Shown here piece by piece: positions 19,279 through 27,562 of a DNA stretch of 64,000 nucleotides. The stretch comes from Sphingomonas sp. Leaf230 (GTDB lineage: Bacteria; Pseudomonadota; Alphaproteobacteria; Sphingomonadales; Sphingomonadaceae): the NCBI RefSeq assembly GCF_001421745.1, contig NZ_LMKW01000009.1, forward strand, positions 403,130 through 467,129, in the 5' to 3' direction. Every line of letters begins with the position of its first letter. Position 1 is the stretch's first letter. Below the pieces are notes generated by a model, which saw only the letters and a program-made list of their open reading frames with translations, ran no database searches and had not been told where the DNA came from. Made by a program: the position numbers and the translations under genes.

Positions 19279-20226
19279 ATGCGATTACGATGCTCGATCT
19301 GTGGGAACTGGGACTGGCTCGTGCGCGAGGATTGGTTCGAGTGTAGCCACTGCCGCCTGCTTGTTCGCGACGCGAACGAGGTCGGTGCGGTTGCCGACGA
19401 GATCGTCGCGCGGTTGCGAAGCGGGCTTGTCGACCTACAGCGCGATCCTGCGGAGCGCTGGATGCTCGACCCAGCCGGTTTGCGGAACGCGGCGTGGCGG
19501 TTCGGGTTCGAGGTGGAGCCGGTCGCCGTCGCGCGGGGCGATGTCCGCTTTCCCCCTGATTACCGTCCAGCCCAAGCGCGTTCGGCTCCCGCGACGACTG
19601 TGCCGCACGCGATAGGGCTCGGCATCATGGCGCGGCCCGCCGACGCCAACGACATCGTCGAGATCGCGACACACTATCGCACCGCGTTTGCCCGGATCGT
19701 CGTCCTGCTCGACGGCACGGCAGACGAGGCAGGGGAAATCGCAGCGCAGGTCCCGTGGATCGAGGTCGCCCATCACCCTCTCACCGGCGATTTTGCCGCG
19801 CAGCGCAACCGCCTTCAGGACACGATGCAGACCCGCTGGGTCTTGCAAATCGATACCGACGAGCGCCCCGACGGCGCGTTGCTCGACGCGCTCGGCTGGC
19901 TAGTCGCGGCGGCGGATCGCGACGGGTTGCGCTCGCTCGGCCTGCCGCGCCGCAACCTCGTCGATGGGGTGCAGTCCGCGTCCTATCCGGACATCCAGTA
20001 CCGCCTCAACCGCAGCGACATCCGCTTTGCCGGGCGCGTCCACGAACGGCCGGTCGTGCCGTTCGTCGAGAGTTCGCTAGCGCTGGCGGGTGCGCTCGAA
20101 CACAGGCTCGACGGCGAGCGGGTGCGTGAGCGGACGCGGATCTACGAGGCGATGTCGACCGGCGCGGGCAGGCCGGAGGACGAGGCGTTGCTGCTCGCCC
20201 CCTTCGACCCGATCGCGGTGCGATAG
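19279..20226 (+). CDS. zinc-ribbon-fused family 2-like glycosyltransferase
   Basis: A 315-aa protein. Residues 5-25 hold a zinc ribbon (C5-x2-C8-x13-C22-x2-C25). After a linker there is a GT2-like domain: LGIMARPADANDIVEIATHY, then FAAQRNRLQDTMQT and the DxD-type VLQIDTDERPDG. No membrane segment. The ATG at 19279 precedes the ribbon; upstream frame lies in repeat sequence. Its last 85 bases overlap the convergent GT4 gene. A zinc ribbon on a glycosyltransferase is unusual. Donor and acceptor unknown; it belongs to the 19.3-26.5 kb glycosylation island. Confidence 0.68.
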   Translation: MRLRCSICGNWDWLVREDWFECSHCRLLVRDANEVGAVADEIVARLRSGLVDLQRDPAERWMLDPAGLRNAAWRFGFEVEPVAVARGDVRFPPDYRPAQARSAPATTVPHAIGLGIMARPADANDIVEIATHYRTAFARIVVLLDGTADEAGEIAAQVPWIEVAHHPLTGDFAAQRNRLQDTMQTRWVLQIDTDERPDGALLDALGWLVAAADRDGLRSLGLPRRNLVDGVQSASYPDIQYRLNRSDIRFAGRVHERPVVPFVESSLALAGALEHRLDGERVRERTRIYEAMSTGAGRPEDEALLLAPFDPIAVR

Positions 20227-21386
20227 ACCGCGGTCGTCTGCGCGGACAGGGTATCGCGCGTGAACATCCCCGACGCTTGGCGGCTCGCCGCAGCGTAATG
20301 CTGACGCAATGCCGGGTCCTCGATCAGCCGCTGGATCTGCGTGGCTAGGTCGTCGCCGGTGCAGGTCTTGGCCAGCAATCCTGCACCGCTTTCGCCGATG
20401 AACAGCCGTGCGCTCGGATCCTCGGCGCAGGCGACGACCGGTCGGCCGAACATCATCGCCTCCTGGTACACCAGCCCGAAGCTCTCGTAGCGTGAGGGTG
20501 CGACGATGACGTGCGCCGCGCTCATCAGGTCGTGCAACATCTGTTCGTCGACACGGTGATGGCATCGCAGCCGCGCACGAGCAGTGGACGGGAGCGCCTT
20601 CACGTCGTCCGCATGCACGCCAACGATCGTGAGGCGGAAATCGCGCATCCCGGCATCCGCACGCCGCGCAAGGATCCTCAGCGCCATGATCAGGGCATCG
20701 AACCCCTTGCGGTGCTCATCACGTCCGACGAACAGCAGTTCGATCGGCTGGTCCTCGGGGATATCGTCGGGATAGGCTGCGGCCGTTCCTCGTGCAACGA
20801 TCTCCGGCGGCAGGCTGAGGCCGATGACCGCGTGGCGCCCGGTTGGTCCGGGGGCCTCGACACCGTACAGATGGGCGATCTTCTCGCCGTGGAGCTGCGT
20901 GTTCGAGACCAGCGCCTTGCTGAAGCGCGCTGCGACCTGCTCCGCAAGCATCGCCGCGCGCCGATCGAACCGGTCGCGGAGACTGGTTACCGTCTCTGCC
21001 GAGGTCGCTGCTGGGGTCGAGTTTCTCGTCACCAGCGGCGCGGGGCCGGTGAGCGCGATCGCCAGTCCTGGTGCGTACCAATTGGTTGCCTCGACCACGT
21101 CAAACGGTGCCCGTCGGTGCTCGCGCGCGACCGCTCGACGGAACGCGAACGGCGCGACGAGGTGCCCGATACCCGCAATCTTGCGGAGGCGCGCGGCGAA
21201 CGATCCCTCGCGCAGACCGCAACCGATGACCGACACCCGGCCGTCGTGGCTGTCCTCGCGCCGGTCCATAGTGAAGACCCAGACGTCGTTGCCAGACTGT
21301 GCCAACGACTGCGCTATCTCGCGCGCGGCGCGAGTAAGTCCGCTCTTTTCAGGAGGATAGGCCCAGGTGAGTAGAGCGATTCTCAC
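20142..21386 (-). CDS. GT4 family glycosyltransferase
   Basis: A 414-aa retaining glycosyltransferase of GT-B fold. N-terminal LLTWAYPPEKSGLTRAAREI is the acceptor-side loop; C-terminal LLFVGRDEHRKGFDALI and ESFGLVYQEAMMFGRPVVA, with the E-x7-E motif, bind the nucleotide-sugar. Typical length. The last 28 codons are antisense to the end of the neighbouring zinc-ribbon GT gene, so only one of the two may be highly expressed at a time. It diverges from the SPS-like gene. Confidence 0.85.
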   Translation of the reverse strand: MRIALLTWAYPPEKSGLTRAAREIAQSLAQSGNDVWVFTMDRREDSHDGRVSVIGCGLREGSFAARLRKIAGIGHLVAPFAFRRAVAREHRRAPFDVVEATNWYAPGLAIALTGPAPLVTRNSTPAATSAETVTSLRDRFDRRAAMLAEQVAARFSKALVSNTQLHGEKIAHLYGVEAPGPTGRHAVIGLSLPPEIVARGTAAAYPDDIPEDQPIELLFVGRDEHRKGFDALIMALRILARRADAGMRDFRLTIVGVHADDVKALPSTARARLRCHHRVDEQMLHDLMSAAHVIVAPSRYESFGLVYQEAMMFGRPVVACAEDPSARLFIGESGAGLLAKTCTGDDLATQIQRLIEDPALRQHYAAASRQASGMFTRDTLSAQTTAVYRTAIGSKGASSNASSSGLPAPVDIAS

Positions 21387-21512
21387 AGCGATCGATCACC
21401 GAGCGAACGAAGCACCGCAGGGAACGTAATAACCTGCGTCAATACCGGCATGTAAAGTATCATCGGCCCGGAACTCGGCAACCCCGTGAGCGGTTCCTTA
21501 CGTGAATTGCAG

Positions 21513-23621
21513 ATGAACGGGGGAAGGGTGTTCGTACTACATATCGCGTTGCAGGGGTGTTTACGCGCAACCGACGTCGAATACGGAATCACCGCGGATA
21601 CCGGGGGCCATATCCGGTACCTTCTCGATCTCGTCGCTGCCAGCGGCCGCAATCCGGCGATCGACCGCATGGAAATCGTTACGCGTGCATTCCATCATGC
21701 GGCGTATGCCGAATGCTATGCCGAACCGATCGAGACGATCGACGGCACGACGCGTATCGTCCGATTGCTGACCGCGTCCGATGCGTATCTCGTCAAGGAA
21801 GACCTGTGGACCGAGCATGACAGCCTGGTCGAGGCTTTGGTGGCGCATATCGCCACGCTCGATCGCGCGCCCGACGTCATGCACGCGCACTATGCCGATG
21901 CCGGACTGATTGCGGCGCGCGTTTCTGCAAGGACCGGCATCCCCTATGTTTTCACCGCGCATTCGCTCGGCCGGGTGAAGCTTGCCGCGTTCGATCGTGA
22001 GTGTGCGGAAACCGCGGGCCTCGATCGCCGGATCGCGATCGAAGAAGAAGCCATCGCCGGGGCGGCCGCGATCATCGCGTCGTCGCGTGACGAGGCCGAA
22101 GTCCAGTATGCCGATTATGATGCGTATGATCCAGGCCGGATCCGAGTGTTCGCGCCGGGTAGCGATCTCAAGCAGTTCGCGAACTGTGGCACCGATGCTC
22201 GCGTCGATGCGCTGATCAATCGGTTCCTCGACGATCCCGCCAAGCCGGTAATCCTCGCGATTGCGCGCCCGGTGACCAAGAAGAACCTTGCGGCGCTCGT
22301 CCACGCTTATGGCCGGTCACCCGCGCTTCAGGCCGCGGCTAACCTCGCGATCCTGGCGGGCACGCGTGACGACAGTGCGACGCTGGAGCCCGAGATCCGC
22401 GACAACATCGCCGAGCTGTTGCAGTTGATCGACCGCTACGACCTGTACGGCAAGGTCGCCTATCCGAAACAGCACCGGCCGGACGATATCGCCGCGGTCT
22501 ATGCTCATGCTCGAACCCGGCGCGGCGTCTTCGTCAATCCGGCGCTCAACGAACCGTTCGGGCTGACTTTGCTCGAAGCGGCGGCGAGCGGCCTGCCGGT
22601 GGTCGCGACCGACAGCGGCGGTCCGAACGATATCGTCGAGACCTGCGGCAACGGCATTCTCGTCGATCCGCGTTCGCCTAGCGCCATCACCGATGCGATC
22701 CTGAAGATATTAGACGATCCGGCGCTGTGGTCGCGCTACTCAGCGGCAGGATCGGTAGCGATCCGCGCCTATGACTGGGACCGGCACGTACAGCTTTATA
22801 CCGGGTTGCTCGCAGAGGTCGTGAACGCCGCGCCTGCGGCCACGGACCGGAAGCCGGAATTGTTGTTGGTGTCGGACATCGACGGAACGCTGCTCGGCTG
22901 TGCAAAAGGCGTCGATGATTTCACCGCGTGGCACGACGCGCAGACCGATGTCGCGTTCGCGATCGCGACGGGGCGCAGCTTCCACAGCGCAATGGCGGTG
23001 CTCGGGCAGCATGATGCGCCACGCCCCGAAATCCTGATCACTTCGGTCGGCTCGGAGATCTATTACCGGACGGTACGCGGGGCCGTGTACGACCGCGATA
23101 CCGAATGGGACGGGATCATCGCTGCCGGTTGGGACCGCGAGGCGGTCGCCGCGCTGATCGGGCAACATGCCGGACTGACGCCGCAGAGCCCGCTCGAACA
23201 GCGCCGGTTCAAGCTCAGCTATTTTGCCAATGGCGACATTGCGGCGGCCGAGCGGGTGCGGGCTTTGCTGGCGGAACACGGTCACAGTTGCTCGATCATC
23301 CAGAGCCACGGTCGCTATCTCGACATCCTGCCGCATGCCGCATCGAAGGGTACCGCGGTCGAGCATGTCCGCCGTCGCCTCGGTCTCGAACCGCGACAGG
23401 TGATCGTCGCGGGCGACAGCGGCAACGATATCGAAATGCTGCGATCGTCACGCCACGCGATCATCGTCGGCAATTATTCGGATGGGTTAGGGTCGCGCGC
23501 GGACTTGGCGCACGGCTATGTCGCGATCGGCCATCACGCGCGCGGCGTGATCGAAGGCGTCGCGTTCTTCCGCGAGGCCGCGGCTGGGATCGACGTCGAG
23601 GGTATCAGGAAGGCATCGTGA
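21513..23621 (+). CDS. sucrose-phosphate synthase/phosphatase-like fusion (GT4 + HAD-IIB)
   Basis: A 702-aa two-domain enzyme. Residues about 5-455 are a sucrose-phosphate-synthase-type GT4: ADTGGHIRYLLDLV, VFTAHSLGRVKL, ILAIARPVTKKN and NEPFGLTLLEAAASGLP with E-x7-E. Residues about 465-702 are a HAD phosphatase: SDIDGTLLG, IATGRSFHSA and GDSGNDIEML. This matches the bidomain SPS-SPP arrangement making sucrose or a related glycoside from a nucleotide sugar and a sugar phosphate. An in-frame GTG at 21486 is an alternative start; neither has a strong ribosome site. It overlaps the next GT2 gene by 4 bases (GTGA). Confidence 0.78.
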   Translation: MNGGRVFVLHIALQGCLRATDVEYGITADTGGHIRYLLDLVAASGRNPAIDRMEIVTRAFHHAAYAECYAEPIETIDGTTRIVRLLTASDAYLVKEDLWTEHDSLVEALVAHIATLDRAPDVMHAHYADAGLIAARVSARTGIPYVFTAHSLGRVKLAAFDRECAETAGLDRRIAIEEEAIAGAAAIIASSRDEAEVQYADYDAYDPGRIRVFAPGSDLKQFANCGTDARVDALINRFLDDPAKPVILAIARPVTKKNLAALVHAYGRSPALQAAANLAILAGTRDDSATLEPEIRDNIAELLQLIDRYDLYGKVAYPKQHRPDDIAAVYAHARTRRGVFVNPALNEPFGLTLLEAAASGLPVVATDSGGPNDIVETCGNGILVDPRSPSAITDAILKILDDPALWSRYSAAGSVAIRAYDWDRHVQLYTGLLAEVVNAAPAATDRKPELLLVSDIDGTLLGCAKGVDDFTAWHDAQTDVAFAIATGRSFHSAMAVLGQHDAPRPEILITSVGSEIYYRTVRGAVYDRDTEWDGIIAAGWDREAVAALIGQHAGLTPQSPLEQRRFKLSYFANGDIAAAERVRALLAEHGHSCSIIQSHGRYLDILPHAASKGTAVEHVRRRLGLEPRQVIVAGDSGNDIEMLRSSRHAIIVGNYSDGLGSRADLAHGYVAIGHHARGVIEGVAFFREAAAGIDVEGIRKAS

Positions 23622-24484
23622 CGTCCTCGACGGTCAGCGTGCTGACGCTGGTACGCGGTCGCCGCGCGCATCTGGTGAACCTGATCGCCGGCCTCAACGC
23701 ATCGACGCGCAAGCCTGACGAATTGGTGATCGCGTACATGCAGGATGCGCCGTACGCCGATCTCCCGCCGACCGACTTTCCGGTGCGCGCGGTGTTCGTC
23801 GCGGGGGAGGCGATGCCGTTGGCGGCGGCGCGTAACCACGCGGCGGCGGCTGCGCGTGGGGATCAGCTGATCTTCCTGGACGTCGATTGCGTCCCTGCGC
23901 CGACGTTGGTCGAACGCTATGCGGCTACGGCGATCGAGCCGGGCGGTATTCGGTTGGGCGAGGTGCTGTATCTCCCCGCTGGCGCGATCGATGCCGGGCT
24001 GGACTGGGAAATGCTCGACCGGGTCGGCCTGCGTCACCCGGCCAAGCCGCCGATCGCGCCCGATGAAATACGCCCGACACCGAGCCATGGCGAGCTCTGG
24101 GGCCTGTCGTTCGCGATCTCCGCGGCGGACTGGACGAGGGCCGGGGGGATGGACGAGCGCTATGTCGGCTATGGCGGCGAAGAAACCGACTTTGCCGCGC
24201 GGCTCGAGCGTGCCGGAGTGCCGATGTGGTGGGTCGGCGGTGCGCGGGCGTATCACCAGCATCATGTCGTGCACACGCCGGCCTACCAGCATTTCGATGC
24301 GATCGTCCGCAACGCTCGGCTGTTTCGCGGCACCTGGGGGAGGTGGTGCATGGACTATTGGCTTGGGCATTTCGCCGAGCGCGGGCTGATCGCCTGGGAT
24401 GCGGATACGATTACCGTGTTGCGGGCGCCGACTGCGGACGAGGTGGCCGCGTCGAGGATGCCGCCGGAGGTTTTGTTTAGCTGA
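23618..24484 (+). CDS. GT2 family glycosyltransferase
   Basis: A 288-aa GT-A-fold transferase. It has AAARNHAAAAARGDQLIFLD with the DVDC metal motif, GELWGLSFAISAADW, and GGMDERYVGYGGEETDFAAR, the ED-type catalytic region of galactosyl-type GT2 enzymes. GTG start at 23618 with AGGAAGG upstream, sharing GTGA with the SPS-SPP stop, so it is translationally coupled. This ties it functionally to the fusion enzyme, perhaps extending its product. The longer frame from 23105 is antisense-like noise. Confidence 0.82.
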   Translation: MTSSTVSVLTLVRGRRAHLVNLIAGLNASTRKPDELVIAYMQDAPYADLPPTDFPVRAVFVAGEAMPLAAARNHAAAAARGDQLIFLDVDCVPAPTLVERYAATAIEPGGIRLGEVLYLPAGAIDAGLDWEMLDRVGLRHPAKPPIAPDEIRPTPSHGELWGLSFAISAADWTRAGGMDERYVGYGGEETDFAARLERAGVPMWWVGGARAYHQHHVVHTPAYQHFDAIVRNARLFRGTWGRWCMDYWLGHFAERGLIAWDADTITVLRAPTADEVAASRMPPEVLFS

Positions 24485-24502
24485 GATGCTGCGGAACGTT
24501 TC

Positions 24503-24527
24503 GATCCTCCCCTGGCGGGGGAGGATC
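24503..24527. repeat. short relic of the type A palindromic repeat
   Basis: GATCCTCCCCTGGCGGGGGAGGATC is essentially the two ends of the type A element joined directly, with the middle lost. It sits between the convergent GT2 and GT28-like genes and could still form a strong hairpin. Confidence 0.6.
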
Positions 24528-24543
24528 GACTAGCGCTCGATTT

Positions 24544-25653
24544 CTAAGCGGGCGCCCAAAGCGAGACGGCCAGTCCTTCCAGATAATCCGCGGCGACCTT
24601 GGCCGCATCCGCGTCGTACAGGTCCGCGAGCGAGACCGGATCGAGTGCCTTCGCCTCGTCGAGGATACCGCGCCATGGTGCCAGTGCGCCGGGCCATGAC
24701 GGTAGCGCGACCGCAGCGCCAAGCTCCGCGAGACGCTCCGCCTTCCGGGTCTGTTCGCCGAAATACCGCCATTCGGGCGCGCAGACATAAGGCCGACCGA
24801 CGCGGGCGATCTCGTGCACCGTGTTGTCGCCGGCCGATGCGATGACGACGTCGGCGGCGGCGATGTGATCGGTGACGCCGGGGACCCAGCCGAGTTCGAC
24901 GAGATTGCCGAAGTCAGTCTCGTGCCCCTCGCGGTGGACCGGCCCGAGCACCAGCCACAGCGCATCCGGCACCGCGCGCGCCGCCATCGTCAGCGGCGCG
25001 TAGGGCGTGCCCGCACCGCCGCCGCCGGTGAGGACGACGATGATTTCCTTGGTCGGATCGAGGCCGAGCTTGGCGCGCGCTTCTTCCTTGGTCGGAACGG
25101 GATCCACGGTCGTGCACAGGCCGCCTGCGTAGCACGTGTTGGCGCGGACCCAGTCCGGCGTGTCCGCCTGTTCGAGTGCCTCGCCGAACGGTGCGAGCAG
25201 GCCCACGCTTGCCTGGTAGGCGCCCAGATGACCCGGATCGAGCCGGTCGCCGTGCATCCGGATGCTGATTGCGGGTACGCTCGCGATCCGCGCTAGCAGC
25301 GCGATCTCGGCGGAGACGTCGACGACGAACAGCGCCGGATCGACGTCGTCGAGATGGTCGACGATCGTTCGCATCGTCGCGCGCGTCTTTGCCACGCCGA
25401 GCGGGACGCAGTGCATTACCTCGGGCGTCGCCTGCGCGAACAGCCCCGGCGTCGGCACCGGCGCGCCGATCATGTCGGGCAGCGCGGCAATCGTGATCGG
25501 CCGCTCGAACCCGTCGAACAACGACGGCTTGGCGGTCAGGATCGTCACCGCGCGCTCGGCAGGCAGCTCGCGGATGATCGCCATCGCACGGTTGGCGTGG
25601 CCGCGACCCTGGTGGTGGATGAAGAACGTGATCGGCTTGGTCATGCCGAACAT
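24544..25653 (-). CDS. MurG/GT28-like glycosyltransferase
   Basis: A 369-aa GT-B protein. N-terminal FFIHHQGRGHANRAMAIIRE is the glycine-rich acceptor loop; the C-terminal half holds VVLTGGGGAGTPYAPL, VPGVTDHIAAADVVIASAG and NTVHEIARVGRPYVCAPEW, as in UDP-sugar GT1/GT28 enzymes. No membrane anchor. Its first 13 bases overlap the end of the sulfotransferase-like gene, so the two form an operon. Possible start also at 25644. Confidence 0.75.
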   Translation of the reverse strand: MFGMTKPITFFIHHQGRGHANRAMAIIRELPAERAVTILTAKPSLFDGFERPITIAALPDMIGAPVPTPGLFAQATPEVMHCVPLGVAKTRATMRTIVDHLDDVDPALFVVDVSAEIALLARIASVPAISIRMHGDRLDPGHLGAYQASVGLLAPFGEALEQADTPDWVRANTCYAGGLCTTVDPVPTKEEARAKLGLDPTKEIIVVLTGGGGAGTPYAPLTMAARAVPDALWLVLGPVHREGHETDFGNLVELGWVPGVTDHIAAADVVIASAGDNTVHEIARVGRPYVCAPEWRYFGEQTRKAERLAELGAAVALPSWPGALAPWRGILDEAKALDPVSLADLYDADAAKVAADYLEGLAVSLWAPA

Positions 25654-26468
25654 TGTACCGATCCGGCCTCCGAAGGCGATTGATATCGATCAGCATAGTT
25701 CGCGCTCAGTCCGAATGCCGCCTCGACCTCGGGATCAAGCCACGCGGTGATGTGTTCGGCATCAGCAGGCGCGAGTTCGGGATAAGCCGTCGGAACATAG
25801 GGCGCATAGCCTTGCCCCTTGTAGCTGGTGATCGGCACATATTCTTCGCGCCGCGGGATCCCGGTCGCCTCGGACAACGCCTCGACGAACGCCAACGGTG
25901 CTCGCGCGAACGCATCATAGCCGAGCAACGCGACGTTGTGCGTCCGGTTGGTCAACGACGCCCAGTGGCGCAGCTTCGCGGTGCGCTTGGCGATGCAATT
26001 GGCGAAGCGTTCGCCGGTTTCCGGATCGCGCTCGTGCAGCATCTCGTCGCCCTGCATTGGGTGCCCCGGCTCGATGGGACCGAAATGATCGTCCCAATAA
26101 CTGTGCCACTGGCTGCGGATGAACACGTCGAACGGCTCCGCCTTGAGGTCCGGGTGCGCGTGCCACGGCTGGCGGTGAAGGCTACGGGTCCAGTCGAACG
26201 CGTCGCGCGCGACCACCAGCACCAGCGTATCCTTCACGAACAACGTCTGCGGCGGCACGAACCAGTGCTTGAAGCCGAAATCCTCGGTGATCGTCACGCT
26301 CGGCATGTTCGCCTCGATCGCGCGCGTGACGAGGTTGGTCCCGCTGCATCGCTGGCCGTAAACCTGGACTCGCGTGATCGGCACGTCGCCGCGTTTCAGT
26401 ATACGCAGGCCATCCAAAGGCTGGAGCCAGTTCAAGGGTTTAACGTGCGGTTTGGCGGGCGTCGACAT
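25641..26468 (-). CDS. sulfotransferase-like P-loop protein
   Basis: A 275-aa soluble protein. VYGQRCSGTNLVTRAIEANM near residue 37 looks like the 5'-phosphosulfate-binding loop of sulfotransferases (R-x-S-G-T-N-L), and VVARDAFDWTRSLHRQPW resembles the 3'-phosphate-binding Arg/Ser region. It is co-transcribed with, and overlaps, the GT28-like gene in a glycosylation island, so sulfation of a glycan is plausible. Family call from two motifs only; it could be another P-loop enzyme of unknown chemistry. Confidence 0.55.
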   Translation of the reverse strand: MSTPAKPHVKPLNWLQPLDGLRILKRGDVPITRVQVYGQRCSGTNLVTRAIEANMPSVTITEDFGFKHWFVPPQTLFVKDTLVLVVARDAFDWTRSLHRQPWHAHPDLKAEPFDVFIRSQWHSYWDDHFGPIEPGHPMQGDEMLHERDPETGERFANCIAKRTAKLRHWASLTNRTHNVALLGYDAFARAPLAFVEALSEATGIPRREEYVPITSYKGQGYAPYVPTAYPELAPADAEHITAWLDPEVEAAFGLSANYADRYQSPSEAGSVQCSA

Positions 26469-26719
26469 GGGGAATGCCGCTAGCGCCGACTCGTGTCCGG
26501 TACAACCATCGCGCCGGGAAACGCGTCAATGGTCGTGATGGTATTTAAAAAGCGGAGATCATCCGGACGGTCCGCGGCAACGGCTATATTTTCAAGCCAA
26601 CGGTCGTCGGGAAGTAGCGCTCGGTCAAAGCAACACGTCGGTCCGATTGCTGCGCCGGCGTGCACGCGGTACGTTCTTCGGATGCAGACACAACCGACAA
26701 GCCAGGCGCGGATCGCCGC

Positions 26720-27562
26720 GTGACTCGTATCGACGCGCACCAGCATTTCTGGTCCTATTCGGCGTCTGCGTTCGACTGGATCGATTGCGACAGCGTGCTC
26801 GCCCGGGACTTTTCGCCTGCCGATCTGATGCCATTGCTGGACGGCGCTGCGATCGATGGTTGTATCGCGGTACAGGCGCGGCAGAGCGAGGCCGAGACCG
26901 ACTGGTTGTTGGAACTCGCGGCTGCGCATCCGCGGATCATGGGCGTGGTCGGCTGGGTCGATCTGCGGGCCGACAACATTGCGCAGCGGCTGGAGACGCG
27001 GTCGGGATCGTCCAAGCTGGCTGGGTTTCGGCATATCGTCCAGGACGAGCCGGACGACGATTTCCTGCTGACACCCGACTTCGTTCGCGGGGTGCGGGCG
27101 AGCGTGGAGCGCGGTTTCAGCTACGACATTCTCGTCAAACCCCGCCAGGCGATCCATGTCCGTCGCTTCTGCGATCTGGTCGCGGCGGGGCGTACAACGG
27201 CGCCGCGGCTGATCCTCGATCATGGTGCGAAGCCCGACATCGCGCGCGGTGGCTGGCAGCCCTGGGCGGACGCGATCGCCGACATGGCGCAGGTGCCGTC
27301 GCTTTATTGCAAGATATCCGGGCTCGTCACGGAGGCGGATCACGCGACGTGGACGGTAGACCAGATCGCGCGGTATCTCGATCACCTGCTTGCGTGCTTC
27401 GGCCCCGATCGTTTGATCTTCGGCTCCGACTGGCCGGTCTGCCGCCTTGCCGCCGAGTATCGCCAGGTCGTCGACCTGATCGACGGATTGGTCACGCGCG
27501 CTTGCTCGGAGGCGCGGGACGCGATCTTCGGTGGCAATGCTCGGGCGGCGTACGGGGTCTAG
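26720..27562 (+). CDS. amidohydrolase family, probable L-fuconolactonase
   Basis: A 280-aa TIM-barrel metal hydrolase of the COG3618 lactonase group: RIDAHQHFW at the N-terminus, GFRHIVQDEPDD, LILDHGAKPD, YCKISGLVTEA and LIFGSDWPVC near the end. Hydrolyses L-fuconolactone to L-fuconate. It supplies the one enzyme missing from the fucose locus 13 kb away. GTG at 26720 chosen because family members begin with the IDAHQHFW strand; the frame opens at 26660. Its stop shares TCTAGA with the convergent reductase. Confidence 0.82.
   Translation: MTRIDAHQHFWSYSASAFDWIDCDSVLARDFSPADLMPLLDGAAIDGCIAVQARQSEAETDWLLELAAAHPRIMGVVGWVDLRADNIAQRLETRSGSSKLAGFRHIVQDEPDDDFLLTPDFVRGVRASVERGFSYDILVKPRQAIHVRRFCDLVAAGRTTAPRLILDHGAKPDIARGGWQPWADAIADMAQVPSLYCKISGLVTEADHATWTVDQIARYLDHLLACFGPDRLIFGSDWPVCRLAAEYRQVVDLIDGLVTRACSEARDAIFGGNARAAYGV

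Noticed and set aside
26480..26662. Protein-like minus-strand reading (DRALLPDDRWLENIAV onward) between the sulfotransferase-like gene and the lactonase
   Set aside because: Uses AT-rich, rare codons for this genome and has no good start or ribosome site; more likely an AT-rich promoter region, though a gene relic is possible.
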